From the NCBI RefSeq assembly GCF_005222675.1, contig NZ_STGE01000027.1, positions 1 through 51,183 of the forward strand: a stretch of DNA of 51,183 nucleotides, written 5' to 3'. Source of the DNA: Mycolicibacterium sp. CR10 (GTDB lineage Bacteria; Actinomycetota; Actinomycetes; Mycobacteriales; Mycobacteriaceae). The notes under the pieces are model-generated. The model worked only from the letters and a program-made list of their open reading frames with translations. It searched no databases and had not been told where the DNA came from. The position numbers were made by a program, and so were the translations under genes. Shown here piece after piece: positions 17,473 through 25,616 of this stretch (position 1 is the first letter of the stretch; every line of letters starts with the position of its first letter).

Positions 17473-18147
17473 CTAGTCGGAGTCGGATTCGGAGTCCGAT
17501 CCGCCCTCGGACTCGCCGTCTTCGGAGCCCTCGTCGGCGGCCTCGCCGGCAGCTGCGGTCTCCTCGCCGGCGCCCTCGGCTTCGAGGTCCTCGGCGGTCG
17601 GCGCGACGATGACGTTGATGACCAGCAGTTCGGGGTCGGACACCAGCGTGACGCCTTCGGGCAGCTCGACGCCGGCGGCGGTGATCTGGGTGCCCGCCGC
17701 GGCGCCCTCCACCGAGACGATGAACTGCTCGGGGATCGACTGCACGTCGGCCTCGATCTCGATGGTGTTGGTTTCCTGGTTCACCAAGGTGCCGGGGGCG
17801 GCGTCACCCTCGGCGACGACGCTGACGTCGACGGTCACCTTTTCGCCGCGGCGCACGACGAGCAGGTCGGCGTGCTGGATGTTGCGGCGGATCGGGTGGA
17901 TCTCCAGCGACCTGGTCAACGCGAGCTGCTCGCTGCCGCCGATGTCGAGGGTCAACACGGCATTGGTGCCGGCGTTGCGCAGCACGGCCGCGAAGTCGCG
18001 CGCATTGAGCTCGAGGTGCCGCGGATCGGCGCCGTGACCGTAGAGCACGACGGGCACCTTGCCCTCGCGGCGGGCGCGACGCGACGCGCCCTTGCCGGTC
18101 GTTTCGCGGACCTGCGCGACGAGGTTGTTGGGGGCGTTCTTTGCCAT
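17473..18147 (-). CDS. rplY: 50S ribosomal protein L25 (CTC family)
   Basis: L25 binds 5S rRNA in the central protuberance; this long Ctc form has an extra C-terminal beta domain. The 224-aa protein has ETTGKGASRRARREGKVPVVLYGHG and the TL5-like domain. The last 40 or so residues are a low-complexity Ala/Glu then Ser/Asp/Glu tail (SEDGESEGGSDSESDSD), which is acidic and probably disordered. The ATG at 18147 (MAKNAPNN) is chosen over the upstream in-frame start because the extra residues are not family-like. It is followed by pth. Confidence 0.94.
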   Translation of the reverse strand: MAKNAPNNLVAQVRETTGKGASRRARREGKVPVVLYGHGADPRHLELNARDFAAVLRNAGTNAVLTLDIGGSEQLALTRSLEIHPIRRNIQHADLLVVRRGEKVTVDVSVVAEGDAAPGTLVNQETNTIEIEADVQSIPEQFIVSVEGAAAGTQITAAGVELPEGVTLVSDPELLVINVIVAPTAEDLEAEGAGEETAAAGEAADEGSEDGESEGGSDSESDSD

Positions 18148-18302
18148 TGTGATGCTCCTGTGCCGGTGATCTGTGTCGGGCACGGCCAGGGTTCACACCA
18201 TCAAGATGCGGGTTCCCGTCGATAACGGTGGCTTCAGAAGAGCAGGCCACCCTCGCCGTGACGCGTCCGCAAGGGTAGCGCAGATGCCCGTTCAGCCGAA
18301 AA

Positions 18303-19169
18303 TCAGAGCGGAAATTCGGTTTCGGTGAGCTTCTCGGACAGCGTCCACAGCGCTGCAGCCTTTCCGCGGTTGCGGGCCAGAGGGCTGCGTGGGCTCTGGC
18401 CGGTGGACCCGCGCATCGCGTACCGGGGTCCGATGAAGCTGTCGCCGGGCACGTCCTCGGATATCGCATAGAGGGTCTGCCGGGCGCCGAAGTCGGCGTC
18501 AGTGGCCAGCACCCGGTTGCCGACCTCGAAGACCCTGCCGAAGGCGCCCGCCGAATGTGACTGCAGGTTGGTCGCCGAGTACCCGGGATGCGCTGCGACG
18601 GCCTTCACAGGCGACCCGGCGGCACTGAGTCGACGTTGGAGTTCGCTGGTGAACAGCAGGTTGGCCAGCTTCGACTGACCGTAGGCGGGCCAGGCCAGGT
18701 AGGGCCGCGACTTCCAGTTGAGGTCCTTGATGCTGATGCGGCCCATCAGATGCATGAACGACGACACGGTGACCACGCGGTCGGTGACCTTGGGCAGCAG
18801 CAGGTTGGTCAGGGCGAAATGACCGAGGTGGTTGGTGCCGATCTGACTCTCGAACCCGTCGACGGTCAGCGCGTAGGGCACCGCCATGATGCCGGCGTTG
18901 TTCACCAGCACATCCACGGAGTCGACACCCTCGGCGAACTTGCGGATCGACGCCAGGTCCTGCAGGTCGAGCTGGCGCACCTCGACGTCGCCGGCCATGT
19001 CCGCCGCGGCGGTGTTGCCCTTGTCCACGTTGCGGACCGCGAGGATGGTCGTGGCGCCGACGCGGGCCAGCTCGCGGGCGGTGACCAGGCCGAGGCCGGA
19101 GTTGGCGCCGGTGACAATGACGGTGCGTCCGGCGAACGAGGGCAGGTCGGCTGCGGTCCAGTCGCTCAT
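18303..19169 (-). CDS. Short-chain dehydrogenase/reductase (retinol dehydrogenase-like)
   Basis: The 288-aa SDR has the cofactor motif TGANSGLGLVTA near residue 20, DLQDLASIRKFAE, NNAG (VLVNNAGIMAVP), a Ser before the active site in VSSFMH, and the catalytic YGQSK (Tyr and Lys). The length and the HPGYSATNLQ segment fit the atypical oxidoreductase/WWOX-like group common in mycobacteria. The ATG at 19169 (MSDWTAADLP) is preferred to the longer open frame. It has no counterpart between rplY and lpqT in M. tuberculosis. Substrate unknown. Confidence 0.88.
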   Translation of the reverse strand: MSDWTAADLPSFAGRTVIVTGANSGLGLVTARELARVGATTILAVRNVDKGNTAAADMAGDVEVRQLDLQDLASIRKFAEGVDSVDVLVNNAGIMAVPYALTVDGFESQIGTNHLGHFALTNLLLPKVTDRVVTVSSFMHLMGRISIKDLNWKSRPYLAWPAYGQSKLANLLFTSELQRRLSAAGSPVKAVAAHPGYSATNLQSHSAGAFGRVFEVGNRVLATDADFGARQTLYAISEDVPGDSFIGPRYAMRGSTGQSPRSPLARNRGKAAALWTLSEKLTETEFPL

Positions 19170-19199
19170 GGCCCTCACCCTAGTGCGGCTCCAACTCCT

Positions 19200-19262
19200 C
19201 GCCGAAATGGCATTCCGGCAGGACTCCACTCGCAAATCCTCTGCCGGAATGCCATTTCGGCG
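19200..19262. repeat. 22-bp perfect inverted repeat; likely lpqT terminator and dispersed hairpin element
   Basis: 19200-19221 pairs perfectly with 19241-19262 around a 19-nt loop. It lies directly after the lpqT stop and before the SDR gene. The arm core CGAAATGGCATTCC is nearly repeated in a second hairpin at 42060-42122 (CGAAATAGCATTCC), and the loops also resemble each other, which suggests a dispersed family. Confidence 0.75.
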
Positions 19263-19271
19263 GTACCGGGG

Positions 19272-19964
19272 CTAGGGCTTGGATGGCGGCGGTTTCGGGA
19301 CCTCGACGGTGAAGCCTTTGATGATCGCCTCGATGTCGGGCGCTTCTTCGGCGGCCTTCTCGGCGTAGCCGGTGACGGTGAACTGGATCAGGTACCGCTG
19401 GCCGGGGGTGCCGGGCTTTTCGGGGGCGCCGGTAGCGATGACGATGCGGTTGTAGCTGTGCATCCGGGCATTGCTGAGGTCGTAACTGCCCTCGATCATC
19501 GATGACGGGAAGCCGTTGAAGGCCGTCGCGGACGAGTTGAGCTCCTGGAAGCCCGGCGACATCTTGGCGTCGACGTTGGCGTGCTTGATGGCCTCCGCCG
19601 CGTCGAAGTCACCGTCGAGCGTGAACACCATCAACATGGCCGTTGGGTAGGTGGCGCCCTTGGCGATCATCCGGGTGCCCGGCGCCATGTTGGTGTTCTC
19701 GTAGGGCTGCCAGCCTTTGGGGGTTGGTATCGAGACGACGAGGTCGGTCAGCCGGTCGGGGGCGACGGGCTCGCCGAGAACACCTTTCTGTTCGAGATAG
19801 GCCGAGATGGGCACCACGTCCTCGGCGGGCGACGCGCTCGGTGCCGCGCTCGTCGTCGTGGGCGTCGTCGACCACACCGATTGGTAGTCCGGCGGTTCGG
19901 TGGCGCACCCCGCCGCGACGAGCACCGCCGCAGTTGCCGCGACCATCCGAAAACAAACCCTCAC
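19272..19964 (-). CDS. lpqT: Lipoprotein LpqT
   Basis: This exported lipoprotein belongs to the LpqN/LpqT family and is anchored in the cell envelope; its function is not established. The 230-aa product from the GTG at 19964 has a signal peptide ending in the lipobox VAAGC (Cys about residue 19), a Ser/Thr/Pro/Ala linker, then the conserved domain with IPTPKGWQPYENTNMAPGTR and NARMHSYNRIVIATG. The GTG overlaps the arsC stop by 4 nt (GTGA), so it is coupled to arsC and prs upstream. A longer open frame exists but lacks any family similarity. It ends at a 22-bp hairpin. Confidence 0.9.
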   Translation of the reverse strand: MRVCFRMVAATAAVLVAAGCATEPPDYQSVWSTTPTTTSAAPSASPAEDVVPISAYLEQKGVLGEPVAPDRLTDLVVSIPTPKGWQPYENTNMAPGTRMIAKGATYPTAMLMVFTLDGDFDAAEAIKHANVDAKMSPGFQELNSSATAFNGFPSSMIEGSYDLSNARMHSYNRIVIATGAPEKPGTPGQRYLIQFTVTGYAEKAAEEAPDIEAIIKGFTVEVPKPPPSKP

Positions 19965-20305
19965 AGGATGTCTCGAACGCTGTCCATGGGCCGTGCCAGC
20001 CTGGTGCCCTTCGAGGTCACCACGAACGGGCGCTCGATCAGGATGGGATGCGCCGCCATCGCGTCGAGCAGTTCGTCGTCGGATGCCGAGGCCAGGTCGA
20101 GTTCGCCGTACAGCGACTCGCGCTTGCGCACCGCCGTGCGGACGTCGATCCCGGCATCGGTGATCATCTGCGCCAACTCCGCGCGGGTCGGCGGTGTTTT
20201 CAGGTACTGGATGATCTCCGGTTCGATACCGTTGTCGCGCAACAACTCCAGCGTCTTTCGCGACGTGGAGCACTTCGGGTTGTGGTAGATCCGGGCGGGC
20301 GGCAC
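19961..20305 (-). CDS. arsC: Glutaredoxin-type arsenate reductase (ArsC family)
   Basis: The 114-aa protein has the ArsC signature IYHNPKCSTSRKTLELL with the catalytic Cys at residue 12, plus the conserved Arg residues in RKRESLY, IERPF and ARP. The family reduces arsenate with glutathione/glutaredoxin; mycobacteria use mycothiol, so the electron donor and even the substrate are uncertain. The GTG at 20305 lies 5 nt after the prs stop and its own stop overlaps lpqT. It is therefore embedded in a housekeeping operon rather than an ars resistance locus. Confidence 0.88.
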   Translation of the reverse strand: MPPARIYHNPKCSTSRKTLELLRDNGIEPEIIQYLKTPPTRAELAQMITDAGIDVRTAVRKRESLYGELDLASASDDELLDAMAAHPILIERPFVVTSKGTRLARPMDSVRDIL

Positions 20306-20310
20306 TACAA

Positions 20311-21291
20311 CTATGCCGATCCGTCGAAAAGCCCTGTCACCGAGCCGTTCTCGAATACCGCGCGAATGGTGTTCGCGACCAGCGGCGCGATCGACAGCAC
20401 CGTCAGCTGAGGGAACATCTTCTCCTCGCCGATCGGCAGGGTGTTGGTGACGATGACCTCACGCGCGCCCGACTCCGCGAGTCGCTGCGGGGCCGGGTCG
20501 GACAGCACGCCATGCGTGGCGGCGATGATGACGTCGGCCGCCCCGTCCTCCTTGAGCAGCCGTACCGCGCCGGCGATGGTGCCGCCGGTGTCGATCATGT
20601 CGTCGGTGAGGATGCAGGTCTTGCCGCGGACATCGCCGACGACCCGGTTGGACTTCACCTGGTTGGGCACCAGCGGGTCACGGGTTTTGTGGATGAAGGC
20701 CAGCGGGACGCCGCCGAGTGAGTCGGCCCATTTCTCGGCGACGCGCACCCGGCCGGAGTCGGGGGAGACCACGACCATGTCGTGGTCGGAGTAGTTGTCG
20801 GCGATGTAGCCGGTCAGCAGCTTCTGCGCCCGCATGTGATCCACAGGCCCGTCGAAGAAGCCCTGGATCTGGTCGGTGTGCAGATCCACCGTCACGATGC
20901 GGTCGGCACCCGCGGTTTTGTACAGGTCGGCGACCAGGCGAGCGGAGATGGGCTCCCGGCCGCGGTGCTTCTTGTCCTGCCGGGCGTACGGATAGAACGG
21001 CAGAATCGCGGTGATGCGCTTGGCGCTGCCCCGCTTGAGCGCGTCGATCATGATCAGCTGTTCCATCAGCCACGTGTTGAGCGGCGCCGGATGGCTCTGC
21101 AGCACGAACGCGTCGCTGCCGCGCACCGACTCGTCGAAACGCACGAAGATCTCGCCGTTGGCGAAGTCCCTCGCGGTCTGCGCGGTGACGGGAACGTCGA
21201 GTTCCTTCGAGACCTGCTCGGCCAGTTCAGGGTGCGCGCGACCCGAGAAGAGCATCAGGTTCTTGCGGTTGTCGGTCCAGTCGTGGCTCAC
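20311..21291 (-). CDS. prs: Ribose-phosphate pyrophosphokinase
   Basis: Prs makes phosphoribosyl pyrophosphate from ribose-5-phosphate and ATP, feeding nucleotides, His, Trp and the arabinan precursor DPA. The 326-aa protein has LFSGRAHPELAEQVSKEL, the flexible loop region FPYARQDKKHRGREPISA, DLHTDQIQGFF, and the PRPP-binding loop CILTDDMIDTGGTIAGA. It starts with GTG at 21291. It is Rv1017c (prsA) in M. tuberculosis and heads the prs-arsC-lpqT operon. A structured leader separates it from glmU. Confidence 0.96.
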   Translation of the reverse strand: MSHDWTDNRKNLMLFSGRAHPELAEQVSKELDVPVTAQTARDFANGEIFVRFDESVRGSDAFVLQSHPAPLNTWLMEQLIMIDALKRGSAKRITAILPFYPYARQDKKHRGREPISARLVADLYKTAGADRIVTVDLHTDQIQGFFDGPVDHMRAQKLLTGYIADNYSDHDMVVVSPDSGRVRVAEKWADSLGGVPLAFIHKTRDPLVPNQVKSNRVVGDVRGKTCILTDDMIDTGGTIAGAVRLLKEDGAADVIIAATHGVLSDPAPQRLAESGAREVIVTNTLPIGEEKMFPQLTVLSIAPLVANTIRAVFENGSVTGLFDGSA

Positions 21292-21313
21292 AGGGCTGCC
21301 CTCGGCTTCTCAG

Positions 21314-21361
21314 ATCGATGGGGATCGATTCTCGCGCCATCGTACGTAGCGCTTACGTACG
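21314..21361 (-). promoter_or_regulatory. Structured prs leader/promoter
   Basis: There are two inverted repeats upstream of prs. ATCGAT-GGGG-ATCGAT lies at 21314-21329, and CGTACGTA/TACGTACG (21341-21348 with 21354-21361) has a 5-nt loop. TACGAT on the minus strand (21344-21339) could be a -10, which would put the first repeat in the 5' UTR and the second over the promoter. Confidence 0.45.
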
Positions 21362-21405
21362 TACGCTGGTGGGTTACCAGAATGCCAACAAACGGCGACC
21401 GCACG

Positions 21406-22923
21406 CTACTCGCCGGTAGCTTCGGGGCTCGGCGTGTCGGCGGCCTCGGCCGCCTCCCCCCGGGGTGCGGCCTGCCCCGGGGGTGCGGCCTCCGCCGCGG
21501 CCGCCGCGGCTGCCGCGGCACTTCCCGGCCGCTTCCGCGCCACCCAGCCCTCGATGTTGCGTTGCGATCCCGCCGACACGGCGAGCGCGCCGGGAGGGAC
21601 GTCCTCCCGGATCACCGATCCCGCGCCGGTGTACGCGCCGTCGCCGACGGTCACCGGCGCCACGAACATGGTGTCCGATCCGGTGCGCACGTGGGAACCG
21701 ATCGTGGTGCGCCGCTTGGTTTCTCCGTCGTAGTTGACGAAGACGCTGGAGGCGCCGATGTTGCTGTGATCTCCGATGTCGGCGTCCCCGACGTAGGTCA
21801 GGTGGGGCACCTTGGTGCCCTCGCCGATGGAGGCGTTCTTGGTCTCGACGAACGCGCCCAACTTGCCCGCGGTGCCCAGTACCGTCCCGGGCCGCAGGTA
21901 GGTGAACGGGCCGACGACGGCGTCGTCCCCGATCACCGAGGAACTGCCGTGGGTCCGGACCACCTCGGCGCCGTCGCCGACGGTGACATCGGTCAGCGTG
22001 GTGTCGGGTCCGATCTCGCAGCGGTCGCCGACGCGGGTGGCGCCGAGCAGTTGGGTGCCCGGCCGCACGATGGTGTCGCGGCCCACGGAGACATCGACGT
22101 CGATCCAGGTGGACGCGGGGTCCACGATCGTCACGCCGGCGCGCTGATGCCCGGCGACGATGCGCCGGTTGAGCTCGCCTCCGAGTTCGGCCAGCTGAAC
22201 GCGATCGTTGACGCCGGTGACCAGGGTCGCGTCGTCGACGTGCTTGGCCCGCACGATGTGCCCGTCGGAGCGCACGATCGAGACGACGTCGGTCAGGTAC
22301 AGCTCGTGCTGCGCGTTGTCCGAGCGCAACCGGCTCAGTGCCGAGCGCAGCGCGTCGATGTCGAAGGCATAGACGCCGGCGTTGACCTCGGTGATCGCCT
22401 TCTGTGATGCGGTGGCATCGGCCTGCTCGACGATGCCGATCACTTCGCGGTCCTGGGTGCGCAGCACCCGTCCGTACCCGGTCGGGTCCGCCAGCGTGGT
22501 GGTCAACACCGTGGCGACGGCCGACTCGGCGCTGTGCGCGGCGATCAGGTCGGCGAGCGTGTCGGCATCCAGAAGTGGGACGTCACCGGAGGTCACGACG
22601 ACGACGCCGGTGAACTCCGCCGGCAGCACCGACAGCCCGCACTCCACGGCGTGCCCGGTGCCCCGCTGCTGATCCTGCACGGCGATCTCGACGACGCGGC
22701 CCAGACCCTCGCCGATCTCCAGTGCCGCCGGTGCCACCCGTTCGCGGTCCCGCCCGACCACCACGACCAGGTGCCGGGGCGCCACCTTCGCGACCGCGTG
22801 CAGGGAGTGCGCCAACATGCTGCGGCCCGCGAGGGTGTGCAACACCTTGGGGGTGTCGGACTTCATCCGGGTGCCGGCACCCGCCGCCAGAACCAGGACC
22901 GCGGCCTCACCGTGCACCGTCAT
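21406..22923 (-). CDS. glmU: Bifunctional GlcNAc-1-P uridyltransferase / GlcN-1-P acetyltransferase
   Basis: GlmU acetylates glucosamine-1-P and then forms UDP-GlcNAc for peptidoglycan and the arabinogalactan linker. The 505-aa protein has the uridyltransferase signature LAAGAGTRMKSDTPKVLHTLAG at the N-terminus. The left-handed beta-helix acetyltransferase half has many hexapeptide repeats, with FVETKNASIGEGTKVPHLTYVGDADIG around the active site. The last 45 residues are an Ala-run and Pro-rich tail, a known mycobacterial feature but with a strikingly long poly-Ala here. The ATG at 22923 has GGAAGGA upstream. Confidence 0.96.
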   Translation of the reverse strand: MTVHGEAAVLVLAAGAGTRMKSDTPKVLHTLAGRSMLAHSLHAVAKVAPRHLVVVVGRDRERVAPAALEIGEGLGRVVEIAVQDQQRGTGHAVECGLSVLPAEFTGVVVVTSGDVPLLDADTLADLIAAHSAESAVATVLTTTLADPTGYGRVLRTQDREVIGIVEQADATASQKAITEVNAGVYAFDIDALRSALSRLRSDNAQHELYLTDVVSIVRSDGHIVRAKHVDDATLVTGVNDRVQLAELGGELNRRIVAGHQRAGVTIVDPASTWIDVDVSVGRDTIVRPGTQLLGATRVGDRCEIGPDTTLTDVTVGDGAEVVRTHGSSSVIGDDAVVGPFTYLRPGTVLGTAGKLGAFVETKNASIGEGTKVPHLTYVGDADIGDHSNIGASSVFVNYDGETKRRTTIGSHVRTGSDTMFVAPVTVGDGAYTGAGSVIREDVPPGALAVSAGSQRNIEGWVARKRPGSAAAAAAAAAEAAPPGQAAPRGEAAEAADTPSPEATGE

Positions 22924-23011
22924 CGCTGTCCTTCCTGCGCGAATGCGCGTGTCCGCGGATCGACACACCGCTGCCGGGTGTCATCTCGCGCACGCTCGCG
23001 GCACATGAATG

Positions 23012-23083
23012 CTCCGTCGCCAGGACTCGAACCTGAACTATCTGAACCAAAATCAGAGGTGCTGCCGATTACACCACGACGGA
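23012..23083 (-). tRNA. tRNA-Gln (UUG)
   Basis: A complete cloverleaf is visible: acceptor TCCGTCG/CGACGGA, anticodon arm TCTGA-TTTTGGT-TCAGA with anticodon TTG, and T-loop TTCGAGT. The discriminator is G, as expected for Gln. The 3' CCA is not encoded. It is divergent from the TetR gene and upstream of glmU. Confidence 0.95.
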
Positions 23084-23151
23084 CTGATCACCCAGAGACT
23101 CTAATGCAAGCAACACCGTGCCCAACGGCACGCGCGAAGCGGCCGGAGGCC

Positions 23152-23157
23152 TACCCT
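23152..23157 (+). promoter_or_regulatory. -10 element of the TetR gene (leaderless)
   Basis: TACCCT fits TANNNT and ends 7 nt before the GTG at 23165, which predicts a leaderless transcript. Confidence 0.45.
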
Positions 23158-23164
23158 GAACAGC

Positions 23165-23809
23165 GTGGCAGCGCCCGAGAAGCCCGACAGCAGTGTGCGG
23201 GTACCCCGCGCGAGGATGACCGGCAGCGAACGTCGCCAGCAGTTGGTGGAGATCGCCAAGTCCCTGTTCGCCGAGCGCGGCTTCGACGGCACCTCGATCG
23301 AGGAGATCGCGCTGCGCGCCAACGTGTCCAAACCCGTCGTCTACGAACACTTCGGCGGCAAGGAGGGGCTCTACGCCGTCGTCGTCGACCGCGAGATGTC
23401 CGCTCTGCTGGACGGGATCACGGCGTCGTTGGCGATGAACCGGTCCCGGGTCCGTGTCGAACGGGTCGCGCTGGCACTGCTGACCTACGTCGAGGAGCGC
23501 ACGGACGGTTTTCGGATCCTGATTCGGGATTCCCCGGCCAGCATCACCTCGGGCACCTACTCGACGCTCCTCAACGACGCCGTCAGCCAGGTGGCGTCGA
23601 TTCTGGCGGGAGACTTCTCCCGGCGCGGCCTCGATCCGGACCTCGCGCCGCTGTATGCGCAGGCGCTCGTCGGTTCGGTGTCGATGACCGCGCAGTGGTG
23701 GCTCGACGTGCGCGAACCCAAGAAAGAGGTGGTGGCCGCCCACCTGGTGAACCTGTGCTGGAACGGGCTGACCCATCTGGAGTCCGACCCGGTGCTGCAC
23801 CAGGAGTAG
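23165..23809 (+). CDS. TetR/AcrR family transcriptional regulator
   Basis: The 214-aa protein has the TetR DNA-binding domain at about residues 20-68: ARMTGSERRQQLVEIAKSLFAERGFDG leads to the HTH with TSIEEIALRANVSKPVVYEHFGGKEGLY. A helical ligand-binding domain follows, with WWLDVREPKKEVVAAHLVNLCWNGL at the end. The orthologue is Rv1019. The stop is 4 nt from the stop of the convergent 172-aa gene. The operator is not obvious; the small palindromes near its own -10 are weak. Confidence 0.92.
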   Translation: MAAPEKPDSSVRVPRARMTGSERRQQLVEIAKSLFAERGFDGTSIEEIALRANVSKPVVYEHFGGKEGLYAVVVDREMSALLDGITASLAMNRSRVRVERVALALLTYVEERTDGFRILIRDSPASITSGTYSTLLNDAVSQVASILAGDFSRRGLDPDLAPLYAQALVGSVSMTAQWWLDVREPKKEVVAAHLVNLCWNGLTHLESDPVLHQE

Positions 23810-23812
23810 GCC

Positions 23813-24331
23813 CTACTCGGGGCGCATCACGAAGTAGCCGAAAACCATTGTGCCGTAGTCAGGTTCGAGCAGTGTGCGCAGAGCGACGGCGACCACAACC
23901 CGGTCATCGAACGGCCTGCGAAGCCAGCCCGCCTGCCAGACGAGATAGTCGACCGTCTCGCCCCCCACCTCGGCCTGCGCATCGGCAGACTCGCTGAAAC
24001 CGAACTCGCTGCTCAGATAGTCGCCCGTGAGGTTGCGGACCGCCGCCCAGTCGTAACCGCCGCGCCTGACGTAGAGCTCCTCGTTCTCGATGCGGTAGTC
24101 GGGTTTGATCGTCGCGACCGCATCGTGCAGGGCAGTGGAGAACCGCTCCCGATCCGCGGGCGGTTGGCTGCGCAGCGGTTCCGCGGTGAGCTTTTCGAGC
24201 TTGCCTGCGGAGGCGGGCGGTGCGCCTGTCAGGATGTCGCGCTGCGACGGCAGGTACAGCTGCGTGTAGGCACCTGCCCCCAGGACGACGACCAACAGGA
24301 CCGCGACGACGGCCACCCCGATGCGCTTCAC
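23813..24331 (-). CDS. Membrane-anchored exported protein; candidate immunity partner of the calpain protein
   Basis: I do not recognise this family. The 172-aa product starts with a single hydrophobic helix (about residues 4-24, VAVVAVLLVVVLGAGAY) followed by an extracytoplasmic domain of about 145 residues rich in acidic and aromatic positions (YRIENEELYVRRGGYDW, SSEFGFSESADAQAE, DYLVWQAGWLRRPFDDRVVV). There are no Cys residues. Its GTG follows the calpain-gene TGA with no gap, so it is translationally coupled. The location, anchoring and pairing suggest it blocks the protease outside the membrane, but that is inference; it could also be a chaperone or an unrelated envelope protein. Confidence 0.8.
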   Translation of the reverse strand: MKRIGVAVVAVLLVVVLGAGAYTQLYLPSQRDILTGAPPASAGKLEKLTAEPLRSQPPADRERFSTALHDAVATIKPDYRIENEELYVRRGGYDWAAVRNLTGDYLSSEFGFSESADAQAEVGGETVDYLVWQAGWLRRPFDDRVVVAVALRTLLEPDYGTMVFGYFVMRPE

Positions 24332-25570
24332 TCAACTCCCCATCTGTCCGATATTGATCATGGCGGCCGGTCCGAGACCGGGGACGCCACCGCCGATGAT
24401 GTCGCCGAGCGGCAGCTGAATCGTCGCCTCCCCGGTGTCGGCGCCCCACGGATTGCGCAGCGTCACCACGGCCTCGCTGCCGGTTCCGGTGATGCCCTCG
24501 ATCGAGTACACATGCTGGCTGGCCAGCGGTCCGCCCACGATGCTGGTCGACAACATCACCGGCTGATGGCTCTGCAGTGCGCCGGCGATCTGGGAGTCGA
24601 TGTGCTGGCTGGGGGTGAGGAACTCCGTCGCCGGGAAGATCCAGTGCCCGTTGTTGCCGGTGAGCGCCTCGAGGGCGGGCGGGGTGAGGCCCGACTCGAT
24701 GGACGTGAGATCCCCTCCGGGCGCCTTCATCTTCTGGTAGGCCGACTCCAGTACCGCGGGCCACACCGGTGCGCCGTTGCCGAAGTTGTCGATCGCGCTG
24801 GCTCCGCGCTGGGCGATGTTCGAATCGATGTCGGACTGGGTGACCATGACATGGCGCCACTGGCTGCCGTCCCACATCGTCACGTCGAACTGTCCGGTCT
24901 GCGGGTTGTAGGTGATCCGGTCCTTGATCCGCTGCGGGTCGGCGTGGGCGACGGCGCTCATCGTCGCCGCGAGGTAGCAGTCCCCGACAGCGTCCTGATT
25001 GACGTCGGACCCCTGGGGATCGCCGTCCCGACCGCCCCGGTAGAGGTCGTCCTCGGTCCAGTTGACGTCGGCAGGAGGTGGCGTCTGCGGGACCGGACCG
25101 CTGGTCTGCAGCGCCGTGGCAGTGGCAGCGTCGACCGCCGTGAACACCGACAGCATGGCCTTCAGCGACGCGGTGTAGGCCCCGGCCAGCCTCGGGGTCA
25201 TCATGCTGTATCTGAGGTTGCCGATCACGGTGCCGTCGTCGTTGACCCGGCCGCCCAAGGCCGTCGCCTGCGCCGCCATCGCCAGAATCTGGCTGCGGAG
25301 TGCGTCGAGGTTGGTGCCGCCGTAGCGCAGCGCCGCGGCGTAGTTCGTCAGCTTGCCGAACACCGCCTGCTGAACTGTGAGGTCCGCCTCGCCTTTGGCG
25401 ATCGCCGCCGTCGACGCCTCGCCGTGCCAGTGCGTTCGCAACGCGTCGAGTTGACGCCGCTGTTCTGCGATCTGCGCGTTCAGCGACGCCGCGGACGCGG
25501 CCATCGCGCCCGCAGCATCCAGCAAACGTGAGGGCTGGCTCGATTCAACGACCGAGATCGTCGCCACCAT
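24332..25570 (-). CDS. WXG100-like / calpain-like cysteine protease; candidate type VII secretion effector
   Basis: The 412-aa protein has two parts. Residues 1-155 form an Ala-rich helical region with a WxG turn (W48-H49-G50 in LRTHWHGEAS), as in ESX/WXG100 substrates. A Pro-rich linker (about 158-168) leads to residues 170-412, a calpain (C2)-like protease. Its Cys198 lies in NQDAVGDCYLAATMSAVA, His353 in SQHVYSIEG and Asn373 in LRNPWG: all three catalytic residues are present. There is no Sec signal peptide. The ATG at 25570 follows AGGGG with 5-nt spacing; the TTG at 25603 is unlikely. The pair is absent between Rv1019 and mfd in M. tuberculosis. Secretion by an ESX system is inferred; no ESX genes are in the window. 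Confidence 0.88.
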   Translation of the reverse strand: MVATISVVESSQPSRLLDAAGAMAASAASLNAQIAEQRRQLDALRTHWHGEASTAAIAKGEADLTVQQAVFGKLTNYAAALRYGGTNLDALRSQILAMAAQATALGGRVNDDGTVIGNLRYSMMTPRLAGAYTASLKAMLSVFTAVDAATATALQTSGPVPQTPPPADVNWTEDDLYRGGRDGDPQGSDVNQDAVGDCYLAATMSAVAHADPQRIKDRITYNPQTGQFDVTMWDGSQWRHVMVTQSDIDSNIAQRGASAIDNFGNGAPVWPAVLESAYQKMKAPGGDLTSIESGLTPPALEALTGNNGHWIFPATEFLTPSQHIDSQIAGALQSHQPVMLSTSIVGGPLASQHVYSIEGITGTGSEAVVTLRNPWGADTGEATIQLPLGDIIGGGVPGLGPAAMINIGQMGS

Positions 25571-25616
25571 CGGTACCCCTGCTCCCCGCAAACCTTCAAT
25601 CAAACGCTAACACGGC

